Of a DNA stretch of 36,436 nt, positions 1-7,015 are shown piece by piece; the first letter of the stretch is position 1; every line of letters begins with the position of its first letter. Source of the DNA: Candidatus Hydrogenedentes bacterium CG07_land_8_20_14_0_80_42_17 (lineage in GTDB: Bacteria; UBA8481). The notes under the pieces are model-generated. The model ran no database searches, was not told the origin of the DNA, and saw nothing but the letters and a program-made list of their open reading frames with translations. The position numbers and the translations under genes are program-made. The stretch lies in NCBI GenBank assembly GCA_002780065.1, contig PEWQ01000120.1:1-36436 (forward strand), in the 5' to 3' direction.

Positions 1-738
1 GATGTAGGACAAGGCGACGGAATAATAATCAAATTACCGCACGGCAATTATGCGGTAGTCGATTCAAATAACGGTCCGAAGATGGTGGAAATTTTAAAAA
101 ACATGGGGTGCAAGAGGTTAAAGGCAGTTGTATTGACTCATCCACATGCCGACCATTTGAAAGGACTAGCGGATATATTCAAAGCATTTCCTGTCGAAAC
201 ATTTTATGATCCCGGAGCCACACATCCGACAGCAGGATACATGAGACTACTTCAAGCAGTTGAACAAAATGGTGCAGATTACGTAAATTCGTTTAAGCCG
301 GGAGAATTACTTCAATGGGATCCTTCATGTAAAATAACTGTTCTTCATGCAGGCGGAGCAGGGGGCACAAGCATAAATAATTATTCGATTGTATTGCGGA
401 TAGAGTTCAAGAGAACCTCTGCTTTATTGACCGGAGACGCAGAGAAAGAAGTTGAAGCGGGTATAATTGAGAGATTCAGAGGCAGATTGAAGAGTGAACT
501 TTTAAAGGTTGGACACCACGGTTCAAAATCTTCATCCTCACCGGAATTTTTAAAGGAAGTAATGCCGAAGATAGCGGTAATATCGTGCGGCACGGGCAAT
601 ACCTACGGGCATCCGACTCCGTTGACTTTGCGGAATCTTGAGGCAATAGGCGCAAAAATTTTCAGGACTGACTTAAAAGGAACTATTGTTGCAATATCAG
701 ATGGAAACAGTTTTAAGATTTCATCGGAGAGAGAATGA
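1..738 (+). CDS. ComEC/Rec2-like metallo-beta-lactamase-fold protein, 3' part
   Basis: The reading frame is open from base 1, so the gene begins outside the window; 245 residues are visible. They start with DVGQGD, the signature that opens the C-terminal metallo-beta-lactamase domain of ComEC/Rec2 DNA-uptake proteins and of stand-alone relatives. The metal-binding motif THPHADH lies at about residues 46-52, followed by LLTGDAEKE and a VGHHGSKSSSS segment, both typical of the family. In ComEC this domain is on the outer face of the inner membrane and is thought to act on incoming DNA. Whether the membrane Competence domain precedes it cannot be seen, so a free MBL hydrolase is also possible. 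The visible part has no frameshift. The next gene starts 57 bp downstream. Confidence 0.85.
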   Translation, partial: DVGQGDGIIIKLPHGNYAVVDSNNGPKMVEILKNMGCKRLKAVVLTHPHADHLKGLADIFKAFPVETFYDPGATHPTAGYMRLLQAVEQNGADYVNSFKPGELLQWDPSCKITVLHAGGAGGTSINNYSIVLRIEFKRTSALLTGDAEKEVEAGIIERFRGRLKSELLKVGHHGSKSSSSPEFLKEVMPKIAVISCGTGNTYGHPTPLTLRNLEAIGAKIFRTDLKGTIVAISDGNSFKISSERE

Positions 739-795
739 CTCAAGGCGGGTTGACGGAATCACTTTGAAACAACATACTGCACGGAGGATAAGAAG

Positions 796-1620
796 ATGAG
801 TTATAATATTTTTGAAATTATGCTGGGACGTTTCAGAGATTTAATGTTCAGAATTTCTAACGAGATTCCTTTAAATGATTTTTTGAGCGCAATATTTTTT
901 GTACTGCTAGGTTTAATATTCGGAAAGATTATTTATGTTATTGTGGCTTCGATACTTGAACTAATCAGATTTGACCGCCTTGCAGAAAAGATAGGATTAT
1001 ATGAACTTTTAGACTCACGTATGAGAATGACACCTTCCCAGATTGCAGGAAGAATTGCTTATTGGATTGTCATTGCTCTTTTCATTATGGCTGGAATCGA
1101 TTCGTTACAGATTGTAGATGTTCCTCACATCTTAGAGTCACTAGTAGGGCTAGGAGGCAGGATATTTACATTTCTTGCGCTGATAGTGCTTGCAGACTTA
1201 ATCGGACGAATTGCCGGAGCGATATTTGATTCTCTACTTCAAATGACTGATCATCCTGCCGGCGGAAAAATTTCGGTTGCAGTGCATATTTTTATTTTGC
1301 TTTGCGCTGTGATTACGAATCTCGATGTAATGGGAATAGATATCAAAACCGGATATGGAATTGGAATTGTCGGTGTGGCTACAGCAATGGGCTTTACATT
1401 TTTTGTTATGTGGGCGAGATCACGATTGAAACTTATAGAAACTGAAAAGAGTTTGAGAAGAAGAGTGAAAGTAGGATACAGATTGACTCTGACGGACGGC
1501 AGAACAGGAGTAGTTAGAAAGATTTTGGCTGACTCTTTAATTTTAGCCGGCGATGAAGACGAGTGGCTTATTCCAGCGGCATGGGTTCTTGATGCTCCAA
1601 TTAAAGTGGAGGATTTTTAA
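796..1620 (+). CDS. MscS-like integral membrane protein with a minimal cytoplasmic domain
   Basis: 274 residues with about five hydrophobic helices (near residues 28-52, 87-108, 120-148, 160-178 and 187-206). The last contains the glycine-rich GIGIVGVATAMGF stretch typical of conserved-TM-helix and MscS-like proteins. The remaining ~65 residues (RLTLTDGRTGVV...LIPAAWVLD) resemble only a shortened MscS beta domain. The start is supported by GGAGG nine bases before the ATG. The stop overlaps the start of the next gene by one base (TAATG), and that gene encodes a cyclic-nucleotide-binding domain, so the two products probably work together. Channel activity is inferred from fold similarity only. 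Confidence 0.7.
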   Translation: MSYNIFEIMLGRFRDLMFRISNEIPLNDFLSAIFFVLLGLIFGKIIYVIVASILELIRFDRLAEKIGLYELLDSRMRMTPSQIAGRIAYWIVIALFIMAGIDSLQIVDVPHILESLVGLGGRIFTFLALIVLADLIGRIAGAIFDSLLQMTDHPAGGKISVAVHIFILLCAVITNLDVMGIDIKTGYGIGIVGVATAMGFTFFVMWARSRLKLIETEKSLRRRVKVGYRLTLTDGRTGVVRKILADSLILAGDEDEWLIPAAWVLDAPIKVEDF

Positions 1621-2201
1621 TGTTCAAAATAATAAAAAATATTTTTTCTGTCAGGCCGGAAATGGACGACCATGTAATTTCAGTTCTTGGTGAAACAAGA
1701 CTCTTCGAAAATTTATCTCTGCTCGATATTGAAAAGATTGCAGAGAAGATTGAGATTCGGGAATACAACAGAGGAGAGATTATATTCAGCGAGGGTGACA
1801 GAGGCGACGGCTTGTATATTATCGACAAAGGTTTGGTCGAGGTTTTGGTGAAGAGCGAAATCGGATTGAAACGAATTGCTTTGCTTAGAGACAGAGAGCA
1901 TTTTGGAGAGATGGCATTAATTGATGAAGCCGGTTTGAGGACAGCTTCTGTAAAGGCAATGAAAGACACAACGGTGCTGTATCTTTCGCGTGATGAATTC
2001 GAGGACTTGCTTGCCTCGTCGCACATTACAGCCGCAAAGATTTTGTATCATCTTTCGAGAACTCTTTCGCGCCGCCTTGCGAGAACATCGAGAATTGCCG
2101 CCGGCGTTAAGAATATTGAAGAAGAAGGATTGCGTGAAGATTTCAAATATTCTGAAACTGCTCCGGCGCTGCTTCCTCCTCCGCCTCCAATTTCTAAATA
2201 A
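1620..2201 (+). CDS. Cyclic nucleotide-binding domain protein
   Basis: 193 residues. Residues ~25-140 form a CAP-family cNMP-binding domain: LFENLSLLDIEKIAEKIE, then RGEIIFSEGDRGDGLYIIDKGLVEV, then the phosphate-binding cassette HFGEMALIDEAGLRTASVKA. The cassette has the G-E and R-T(A)S residues that contact cyclic nucleotide. No helix-turn-helix DNA-binding domain follows; the C-terminus is a charged helix and a Pro-rich tail (LLPPPPP). It is therefore more likely a sensor or regulatory subunit than a transcription factor. It starts by TAATG overlap with the MscS-like gene, suggesting translational coupling and a shared complex. The ligand (cAMP, cGMP or none) is not determinable here. Confidence 0.85.
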   Translation: MFKIIKNIFSVRPEMDDHVISVLGETRLFENLSLLDIEKIAEKIEIREYNRGEIIFSEGDRGDGLYIIDKGLVEVLVKSEIGLKRIALLRDREHFGEMALIDEAGLRTASVKAMKDTTVLYLSRDEFEDLLASSHITAAKILYHLSRTLSRRLARTSRIAAGVKNIEEEGLREDFKYSETAPALLPPPPPISK

Positions 2202-2204
2202 GAG

Positions 2205-2420
2205 ATGAAGATAACGATTAGAGTCAAACCCGGAGCGAAGAAAGATTTTTTGGAGCGGATGTCTGACGGAACTTTTGTAGTTAAAGTGAGAGCAAAGGCA
2301 GAGGATGGAAAGGCGAATGAAGCTGTTAGAGAGCTTATAGCGGATGAATTCAAAATATCGAAGTCGCGGATTAAAATTTTATCTCCGCGAAGCAGAATCA
2401 AGATTGTAGAGATAGAGTAG
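2205..2420 (+). CDS. DUF167 / UPF0235 (YggU-like) protein
   Basis: 71 residues matching the small DUF167 family: the opening ITIRVKPGAKKD, the central FVVKVRAKAEDGKANEAVRELIADEF and the closing SRIKILSPRSRIKIVEI are characteristic. Length is slightly short for the family (usually 75-100). Molecular function is unknown. It starts three bases after the stop of the cNMP-binding gene and is probably the last gene of that operon. The next gene is convergent. Confidence 0.8.
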   Translation: MKITIRVKPGAKKDFLERMSDGTFVVKVRAKAEDGKANEAVRELIADEFKISKSRIKILSPRSRIKIVEIE

Positions 2421-2459
2421 AACGTAATGCCTTAGTCTCGGGAGTAATCATTCAGCGAC

Positions 2460-2500
2460 GCATGCTTATTTTGCACGCACGGGGGCGTGCGTGCCTCCAT
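2460..2500. repeat. Dispersed GGAGGC palindrome, copy 1
   Basis: A perfect 9-bp inverted repeat, GCACGCACG / CGTGCGTGC, with a GGGG loop at 2473-2494. Read on the minus strand it begins GGAGGCACGCACG and continues into ATAAGCATGCGTCGC. The same GGAGGC start and ATAAGCATGCGT-like tail recur near 11,900. It sits between two convergent genes and may also act as a 3' end structure, but has no adjacent T-run. Confidence 0.75.
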
Positions 2501-2513
2501 GTGAATCAGAACT

Positions 2514-3641
2514 CTATCTAGCTTCGCTCAATTCCTGCACAAAAGGAATTATAGGAAATTTAATGTTAAAAATTACAGGGTTGAATGAAACTCCATTTAG
2601 AATATCGAGAAGTGTTTGCGCGGTTTTACGATAAAGTGTGATGCTTGCTTCAGGCATGTAATTATTTCCTCTTCCAAGTTTAATGTTAAGTTTTTGGAAT
2701 TGAACTACTCTAGAGTCTAAAAACTCTCTGGCGGATTCCCGCATCATTGGAGAGAGCTCAATAACTCCGGGAGAAACTGAAGAAATATCTCCGCTCAAAT
2801 CCAACAAGTTCGGGCTTTTATATGACAGAACAACATTGCCTTCAACTGAGGCTAGGGTGACTCGAGCAAAGTAAGGCAGACCGGGAAGAATTTCAGGAAG
2901 TTTCATCAGATTGACATTTCCGAATTTCACTGCGGCAACCATGCGAATATCGTTTCCGCGATGATCTATGACCATGCTTCCGATTCCTTTTCCACCAAGA
3001 AAATCCAGACTGATCTGTTCGAAACGAAGAATTTTATTTTCATAAGATGCATTTGCTTCGAAGCTATGAGCAACATAGCGGTTGTGCCAGACCATGGTGT
3101 CGATATGGATGCTGGTTTTTTTTATACTCTCTATTGGCTCTTGATTCCATCTAGGGTCCATAGCCCGCCTGAAGGGCATATCTCCATTTAAACCTAGCAT
3201 AGCGAATTCTCCATTTTCCCACCACAGAGATACATTTGTCATTTTGAGTTTACCTTCGATAGAAGGATTCGAACCTGTAACAATTTCGAGTTCCAAATCC
3301 ACATTGCCGTCGAATTTCAAGGCATCATGATAGTCTTGATTTGTTACTAAAGTACGAAAAAGAGATTCGGCATCGGTATTTTTTAACCAGATTCTTGCTC
3401 TCGGATTCCAATTCTCATACCACAGCACGGCAGTGACATTTTTATTTAGAGTTGTGTCTTCAGTTTGAGCCGAATAATTCTCGATTATTTTTCGAAGCAA
3501 CTTATCGAGTTCAAAAGTGCCTGAAGCAGACGCTGACGTTTGAATTATTTGTATAACAGTGTTGTAATCGTGAATTTCGAGAGCGGAAGTTTGGAGTGAC
3601 GTTGATAAGAGAAGAGTCAGAATGAATATTATTTTTTTCAA
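2514..3641 (-). CDS. Exported beta-rich (AsmA/YdbH-like) protein of unknown function
   Basis: I do not recognise a named family with certainty. With the TTG start at 3641 the product is 375 residues and begins with a clear signal peptide (MKKIIFILTLLLSTSLQTSA). The rest alternates polar and hydrophobic residues in short beta-like strands with repeated 'LxFxxISLDFLGGKGxGSMVI' type elements, as in the AsmA/TamB/YdbH group of periplasmic lipid-transport proteins. The TTG overlaps the polA stop (ATTGA) and has GGAGG seven bases upstream inside polA, so a longer reading from 3659 is unlikely. Its coupling to polA is odd functionally. Likely periplasmic or inner-membrane attached. Confidence 0.6.
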   Translation of the reverse strand: MKKIIFILTLLLSTSLQTSALEIHDYNTVIQIIQTSASASGTFELDKLLRKIIENYSAQTEDTTLNKNVTAVLWYENWNPRARIWLKNTDAESLFRTLVTNQDYHDALKFDGNVDLELEIVTGSNPSIEGKLKMTNVSLWWENGEFAMLGLNGDMPFRRAMDPRWNQEPIESIKKTSIHIDTMVWHNRYVAHSFEANASYENKILRFEQISLDFLGGKGIGSMVIDHRGNDIRMVAAVKFGNVNLMKLPEILPGLPYFARVTLASVEGNVVLSYKSPNLLDLSGDISSVSPGVIELSPMMRESAREFLDSRVVQFQKLNIKLGRGNNYMPEASITLYRKTAQTLLDILNGVSFNPVIFNIKFPIIPFVQELSEAR

Positions 3642-6310
3642 TGTCCAGCCTCCAGCCAATTTGCTCCAGAACCTATATTGAGATCGAGCATTTCACCGAG
3701 AAGAGGAATATCTTTCATCTTCTTCTCGACCATTACTTGAATTTGCTCGATAGCATCTTTATCTATTTCGAGCAGAATCTCATCGTGAATTTGAATTACT
3801 ATAGCATTTTCTTTTTGAATTGCCAATTCATGATAAATGGAAATCATAGCAATCTTGATTATGTCCGCCGCAGTGCCCTGAACTACAGTATTGACTGCTA
3901 TGCGCTCTGCTTGCTCACGCGCAGTTCTGCTCTTTGAATTTAAATCCGGAAGATATCTTTTTCTGCCGAACAACGTTTCGACGTAACCGGATTCTTTAGC
4001 GTGTTCCTTTAATTTCTCCATCCAAGTTTTTATTCCAGGAAATGCGGCAAAATACGAGTCAATAAAATTTGAAGCTTCAGTTCTGGATATACCGAGCATT
4101 TGCGAGAGACCAAAAGGAGTCTTTCCGTAAAGAATGGCGAAGTTGGCAGTTTTGGCTCTGCGGCGTGCTTCATCATTATTTAAAGAAGAGTCTCCGAACA
4201 GCCGCTTAGCCGTTGCGGAGTGCAGATCTTCATTTTTTTTGAAAGCGTCAATCAAGATTTCGTCCTGCGAAAGAAAAGCAAGAACTCGAAATTCAATCTG
4301 CGAGTAGTCTGCAGAAATAAGTAATTTTCCTTCCGGAGCGCGGAACGCCTTTCGGATTTCTTTACCTCTCGAACTTCGAATCGGAATATTTTGAAGATTT
4401 GGTTTTGATGATGCAAGTCTACCGGTTGCAGTTCTGACTTGATTGAATGATGTATGCAGTCTGCCGGTTTGGGAGTGAATCAATCCGGGAAGAGCTTTAA
4501 TATACGTTGAAAGCAGTTTGGATAGCTCCCGATATTCGAGAAGAATTGCGGGCAGGTGATTAATTTTTGATAACACCTCGAGTGTTTCCTGATCAGTGGA
4601 AGTTCCAGTTCGAGTTTTTCTAATCGGCTTCAAACCGATTTTATCGAAGAGAATATTCGAGACTTGTTTCGGAGAATCGAGATTAAACTCTTCTCCGGCT
4701 TCTTTCCAAGCCATCTTTGTAATTTCTTCGAGCTCGATTGAATATGCGTAATCAAGTTCACTGAGGATTTTTCTATCGAGATAAACACCTGTCCATTCCA
4801 TATCTGCGAGCACGAATATTAGAGGATGCTCGATATCGAAATAGCAGGACTTTAATTTTTCGTCGGCATTTATAATTCCAAGATACCGGCGTCTGAACTC
4901 CGAAGCGAAAAAAGCGTCTTGACCTGAATACTCAGCGGCCTTTTCAACCGGCAATGCGCGAATTTCCGCTCCAAGATTTTCAAAATGTATTGTTTCATAT
5001 TTGAAGAGCTCGAGCGCGAGCGAGTCGAGCGAATATGAAAGCTTGCCCGGTTCGGCTACCGCCGCTCCAACAATGGAGTCGAAGAAAAAACCCTTTGTTT
5101 CGAATCCTGCTCTGCGAAGCACCTGCATATCGTATTTGATGTTGTGACCGCATTTTTTTGCGGATGAGTCCGAAAAATATGATTGTAAAAGTGCGATAGC
5201 AGAGGAATCGCATTGAGATTCAAGATGACTGACAGGAAGGTATGCTGGAGCAAGTCCATCGGCGCAAAACGATATTCCGACCAATTCGGCATCTCTGACA
5301 TGAAGAGAAGTTGTTTCGGTGTCTACTGCGGCAATGCAGTCTTTTTTTGAAATCTTTTCGAGATAATTTTTTAATCCCTCGGTATCAAGAATTTCTGTTT
5401 TCGGTATTGAAAGCGTCGACTCAATTTTGACCGGAGGTTCTACTTCGCCGAGTTCATCGAGTATTGATTTTAATCCGAGTTCGCTGAGAATTTCGCGGCC
5501 GGTGGAGGAGAGCGATATCGAGAAAGTTTTTTCGAAAGAAAATGGAAGCTCAAGATCGAGTTTAAGGGCGACAAGTTCTCGGGATAATTTGAGAGTATCA
5601 GAGGACTTTTCAAGTAAAGAGCGGAGTTTAGCAGGAAGCTTTTCAATTTGAGAGAGGAGAGCGTCAATACTGCCGTATTCATTAATCAATTTTGCCGCTG
5701 TTTTTTCTCCGATGCCGGCGACACCCGGAATATTATCCGAGGAATCACCCATCAAAGAAAGAAGATCCGGAATTTGGGCGGGTGTGACTCCGAATTTTTT
5801 TAATACTCCTTCGGAATCCAAAAACTTTTCCGTATCGAGTTCTCTCGAAGGAGCAAGAAGAGTAATCTCACCAAATTGACCTGAACGGGTTTTGACGAGG
5901 GCTGCGAGGTCTTTATCACCGGACAGAATTTCAATATCGTGATCTCTTGCTGAAGCTTTTATTGCAATAGTGCCTATAACATCGTCTGCTTCCACTTCAG
6001 GGAGGACTATAAAATTCACGCCAAGCGCGGGAAGAAGCTGTTGAAGAGTCTGAAGCTGTTCAAATAAATCATCAGGCATCGGCGAGCGGTTAGCTTTGTA
6101 GTCATTAAATATTTTTTTTCGAAATGACGGACCTTTTCCGTCGAATACAACAATTAGATTTTGAGGTTTTCGATCGCGGAGAACTCGGAGCATTTTTCGA
6201 AGAAAACCGTAAATTGCATTCGTAGGAATACCGTCAGGTGAAGTCAGATTGCGGATAGCATAATAACTTCTATAAAGAAGAGCATTGCCGTCAATAATTA
6301 AAATTTTCAT
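3638..6310 (-). CDS. polA: DNA polymerase I
   Basis: 890 residues, full length. Residues 1-290 are the 5' nuclease (LIIDGNALLYRSYYA; EADD near 107; GDKD near 131; GDSSDNIPGVAGIGEKTA). The 3'-5' exonuclease is intact: D330-T-E332, N390...D394 and Y461...D465 supply the three Exo motifs, so proofreading is expected. The polymerase domain carries motif A (ISADYSQIEFR, D668), the O-helix RRRAKTANFAILYG (716-729; Ala where Gly is common in NFG) and motif C IQIHDEI. It fills Okazaki and repair gaps. It lies downstream of a ferredoxin gene and overlaps an exported-protein gene by four bases at its 3' end. Confidence 0.98.
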   Translation of the reverse strand: MKILIIDGNALLYRSYYAIRNLTSPDGIPTNAIYGFLRKMLRVLRDRKPQNLIVVFDGKGPSFRKKIFNDYKANRSPMPDDLFEQLQTLQQLLPALGVNFIVLPEVEADDVIGTIAIKASARDHDIEILSGDKDLAALVKTRSGQFGEITLLAPSRELDTEKFLDSEGVLKKFGVTPAQIPDLLSLMGDSSDNIPGVAGIGEKTAAKLINEYGSIDALLSQIEKLPAKLRSLLEKSSDTLKLSRELVALKLDLELPFSFEKTFSISLSSTGREILSELGLKSILDELGEVEPPVKIESTLSIPKTEILDTEGLKNYLEKISKKDCIAAVDTETTSLHVRDAELVGISFCADGLAPAYLPVSHLESQCDSSAIALLQSYFSDSSAKKCGHNIKYDMQVLRRAGFETKGFFFDSIVGAAVAEPGKLSYSLDSLALELFKYETIHFENLGAEIRALPVEKAAEYSGQDAFFASEFRRRYLGIINADEKLKSCYFDIEHPLIFVLADMEWTGVYLDRKILSELDYAYSIELEEITKMAWKEAGEEFNLDSPKQVSNILFDKIGLKPIRKTRTGTSTDQETLEVLSKINHLPAILLEYRELSKLLSTYIKALPGLIHSQTGRLHTSFNQVRTATGRLASSKPNLQNIPIRSSRGKEIRKAFRAPEGKLLISADYSQIEFRVLAFLSQDEILIDAFKKNEDLHSATAKRLFGDSSLNNDEARRRAKTANFAILYGKTPFGLSQMLGISRTEASNFIDSYFAAFPGIKTWMEKLKEHAKESGYVETLFGRKRYLPDLNSKSRTAREQAERIAVNTVVQGTAADIIKIAMISIYHELAIQKENAIVIQIHDEILLEIDKDAIEQIQVMVEKKMKDIPLLGEMLDLNIGSGANWLEAGH

Positions 6311-6384
6311 TAATTTACTTGAGGCAGATTAATATTCTGAAAATTATTTTCTCTTTCGGGAAGAGGAAATATAATTTCGAATTT

Positions 6385-6407
6385 CCCCTCTCCCAAAGGG
6401 AGAGGGG
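6385..6407. repeat. Perfect 10-bp palindrome between ferredoxin and polA
   Basis: CCCCTCTCCC and GGGAGAGGGG flank an AAA loop. The stem is GC-rich, but neither strand has a following T-run, so it is a poor intrinsic terminator. The sequence resembles the short palindromes scattered between genes in many bacterial genomes. It lies in the 123-bp gap between the two minus-strand genes and could affect transcript processing there. Confidence 0.6.
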
Positions 6408-6433
6408 TGGTATAAAAATGGAAATAGATTCTA

Positions 6434-6667
6434 TTACTCTCCGTCGTTGCCTATTGCTTCGACTGGACATTGAGACTTTGCATCCTCGCATGCCTTAAGT
6501 TCATCATCGTTTCCAGGCTGATTGAAAACTATATCATGATCACCGGCTTCAGATTCCTTAAAATTGTTTGGCGCGAGCTGAACACATAACGAGCAAAGAA
6601 TGCAAGAATTATCCACATACCAAGCCCCGTCCGTATTATCTTCCCACCGTTCGTCTTTGTTAGCCAT
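6434..6667 (-). CDS. Ferredoxin, single [4Fe-4S] cluster
   Basis: 77 residues, strongly acidic. Cysteines are arranged as SCILCSLCVQ (CxxCxxC, about residues 22-28) with a distal CP motif (SQCPVEAI, about residue 67), which fits one 4Fe-4S cluster. An additional Cys (KACED) lies between them. The second cluster motif of 2[4Fe-4S] ferredoxins is absent. It is a soluble one-electron carrier; its partner cannot be inferred from the neighbours. The ATG is supported by GGAGG nine bases upstream. It is followed at 123 bp by polA on the same strand. Confidence 0.9.
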   Translation of the reverse strand: MANKDERWEDNTDGAWYVDNSCILCSLCVQLAPNNFKESEAGDHDIVFNQPGNDDELKACEDAKSQCPVEAIGNDGE

Positions 6668-6748
6668 GAGTTAAAACCTCCAAATTATATGATGAAATAA
6701 TTTTATTGAATCAAAAATAAAAGACAAGGCATATTAATTTTAATTTTC

Positions 6749-6841
6749 GGAGGCACGTGAGCTACGCGTCAATGGGCGCTACGCGTCAATGGGCGCTACG
6801 CGTCAATGGACGCTACGCGTCAATGGACGCTCTCGCACGTG
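6749..6841. repeat. Dispersed palindrome with 17-bp tandem array, copy 2
   Basis: GGAGGCACGTGAGC starts the element and CTCTCGCACGTG ends it, so the two outer arms are complementary (CACGTG with flanks). Between them are four exact-length 17-bp units, GCTACGCGTCAATGGGC or ...GGAC, at 6761-6828. The array therefore replaces the loop of the simple palindromes seen elsewhere in the window. It sits in the divergent gap between the ferredoxin and AsmA-like genes. Confidence 0.85.
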
Positions 6842-6980
6842 TTGGATAAGTTTGCATTGCAAGCACAGGCGATGGCACCTGTATTTGTAGTGCGATTTGT
6901 GGGTGATGAAAAAGAGTGGTGCTAGAATGAAAGAAAAGAACTTTATTAGTTTGGAAAACTGCAGTAATTTTAAAGTCTTA

Positions 6981-7009
6981 TTGCGTATTAACCAATTAAA
7001 TTTTATATT
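6981..7009 (+). promoter_or_regulatory. Candidate sigma70-type promoter placing transcription start at the AsmA-like ATG
   Basis: TTGCGT at 6981-6986, a 17-bp spacer, then TATATT at 7004-7009. The start of transcription would fall at about 7016, which is the first base of the ATG. No Shine-Dalgarno sequence is present before that ATG, so the message may be leaderless. Confidence 0.5.
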
Positions 7010-7015
7010 GATTTG

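Larger units (their letters stand above)
6668..7015. other. Intergenic region between divergent genes
   Basis: 348 bp without a convincing gene. It holds the ferredoxin ribosome-binding site, the tandem-array repeat at 6749-6841, and at its right end a candidate promoter for the AsmA-like gene. The remainder (6842-6980) shows no gene, tRNA or recognisable structured RNA. Confidence 0.6.

Noticed and set aside
6385-6407. Intrinsic terminator between ferredoxin and polA
   Set aside because: The stem is strong but there is no T-run on either strand; listed only as a palindrome.
6749-6841. Tandem 17-bp repeats as a CRISPR array
   Set aside because: Units are directly adjacent with no spacers, are too short, and there are no cas genes.
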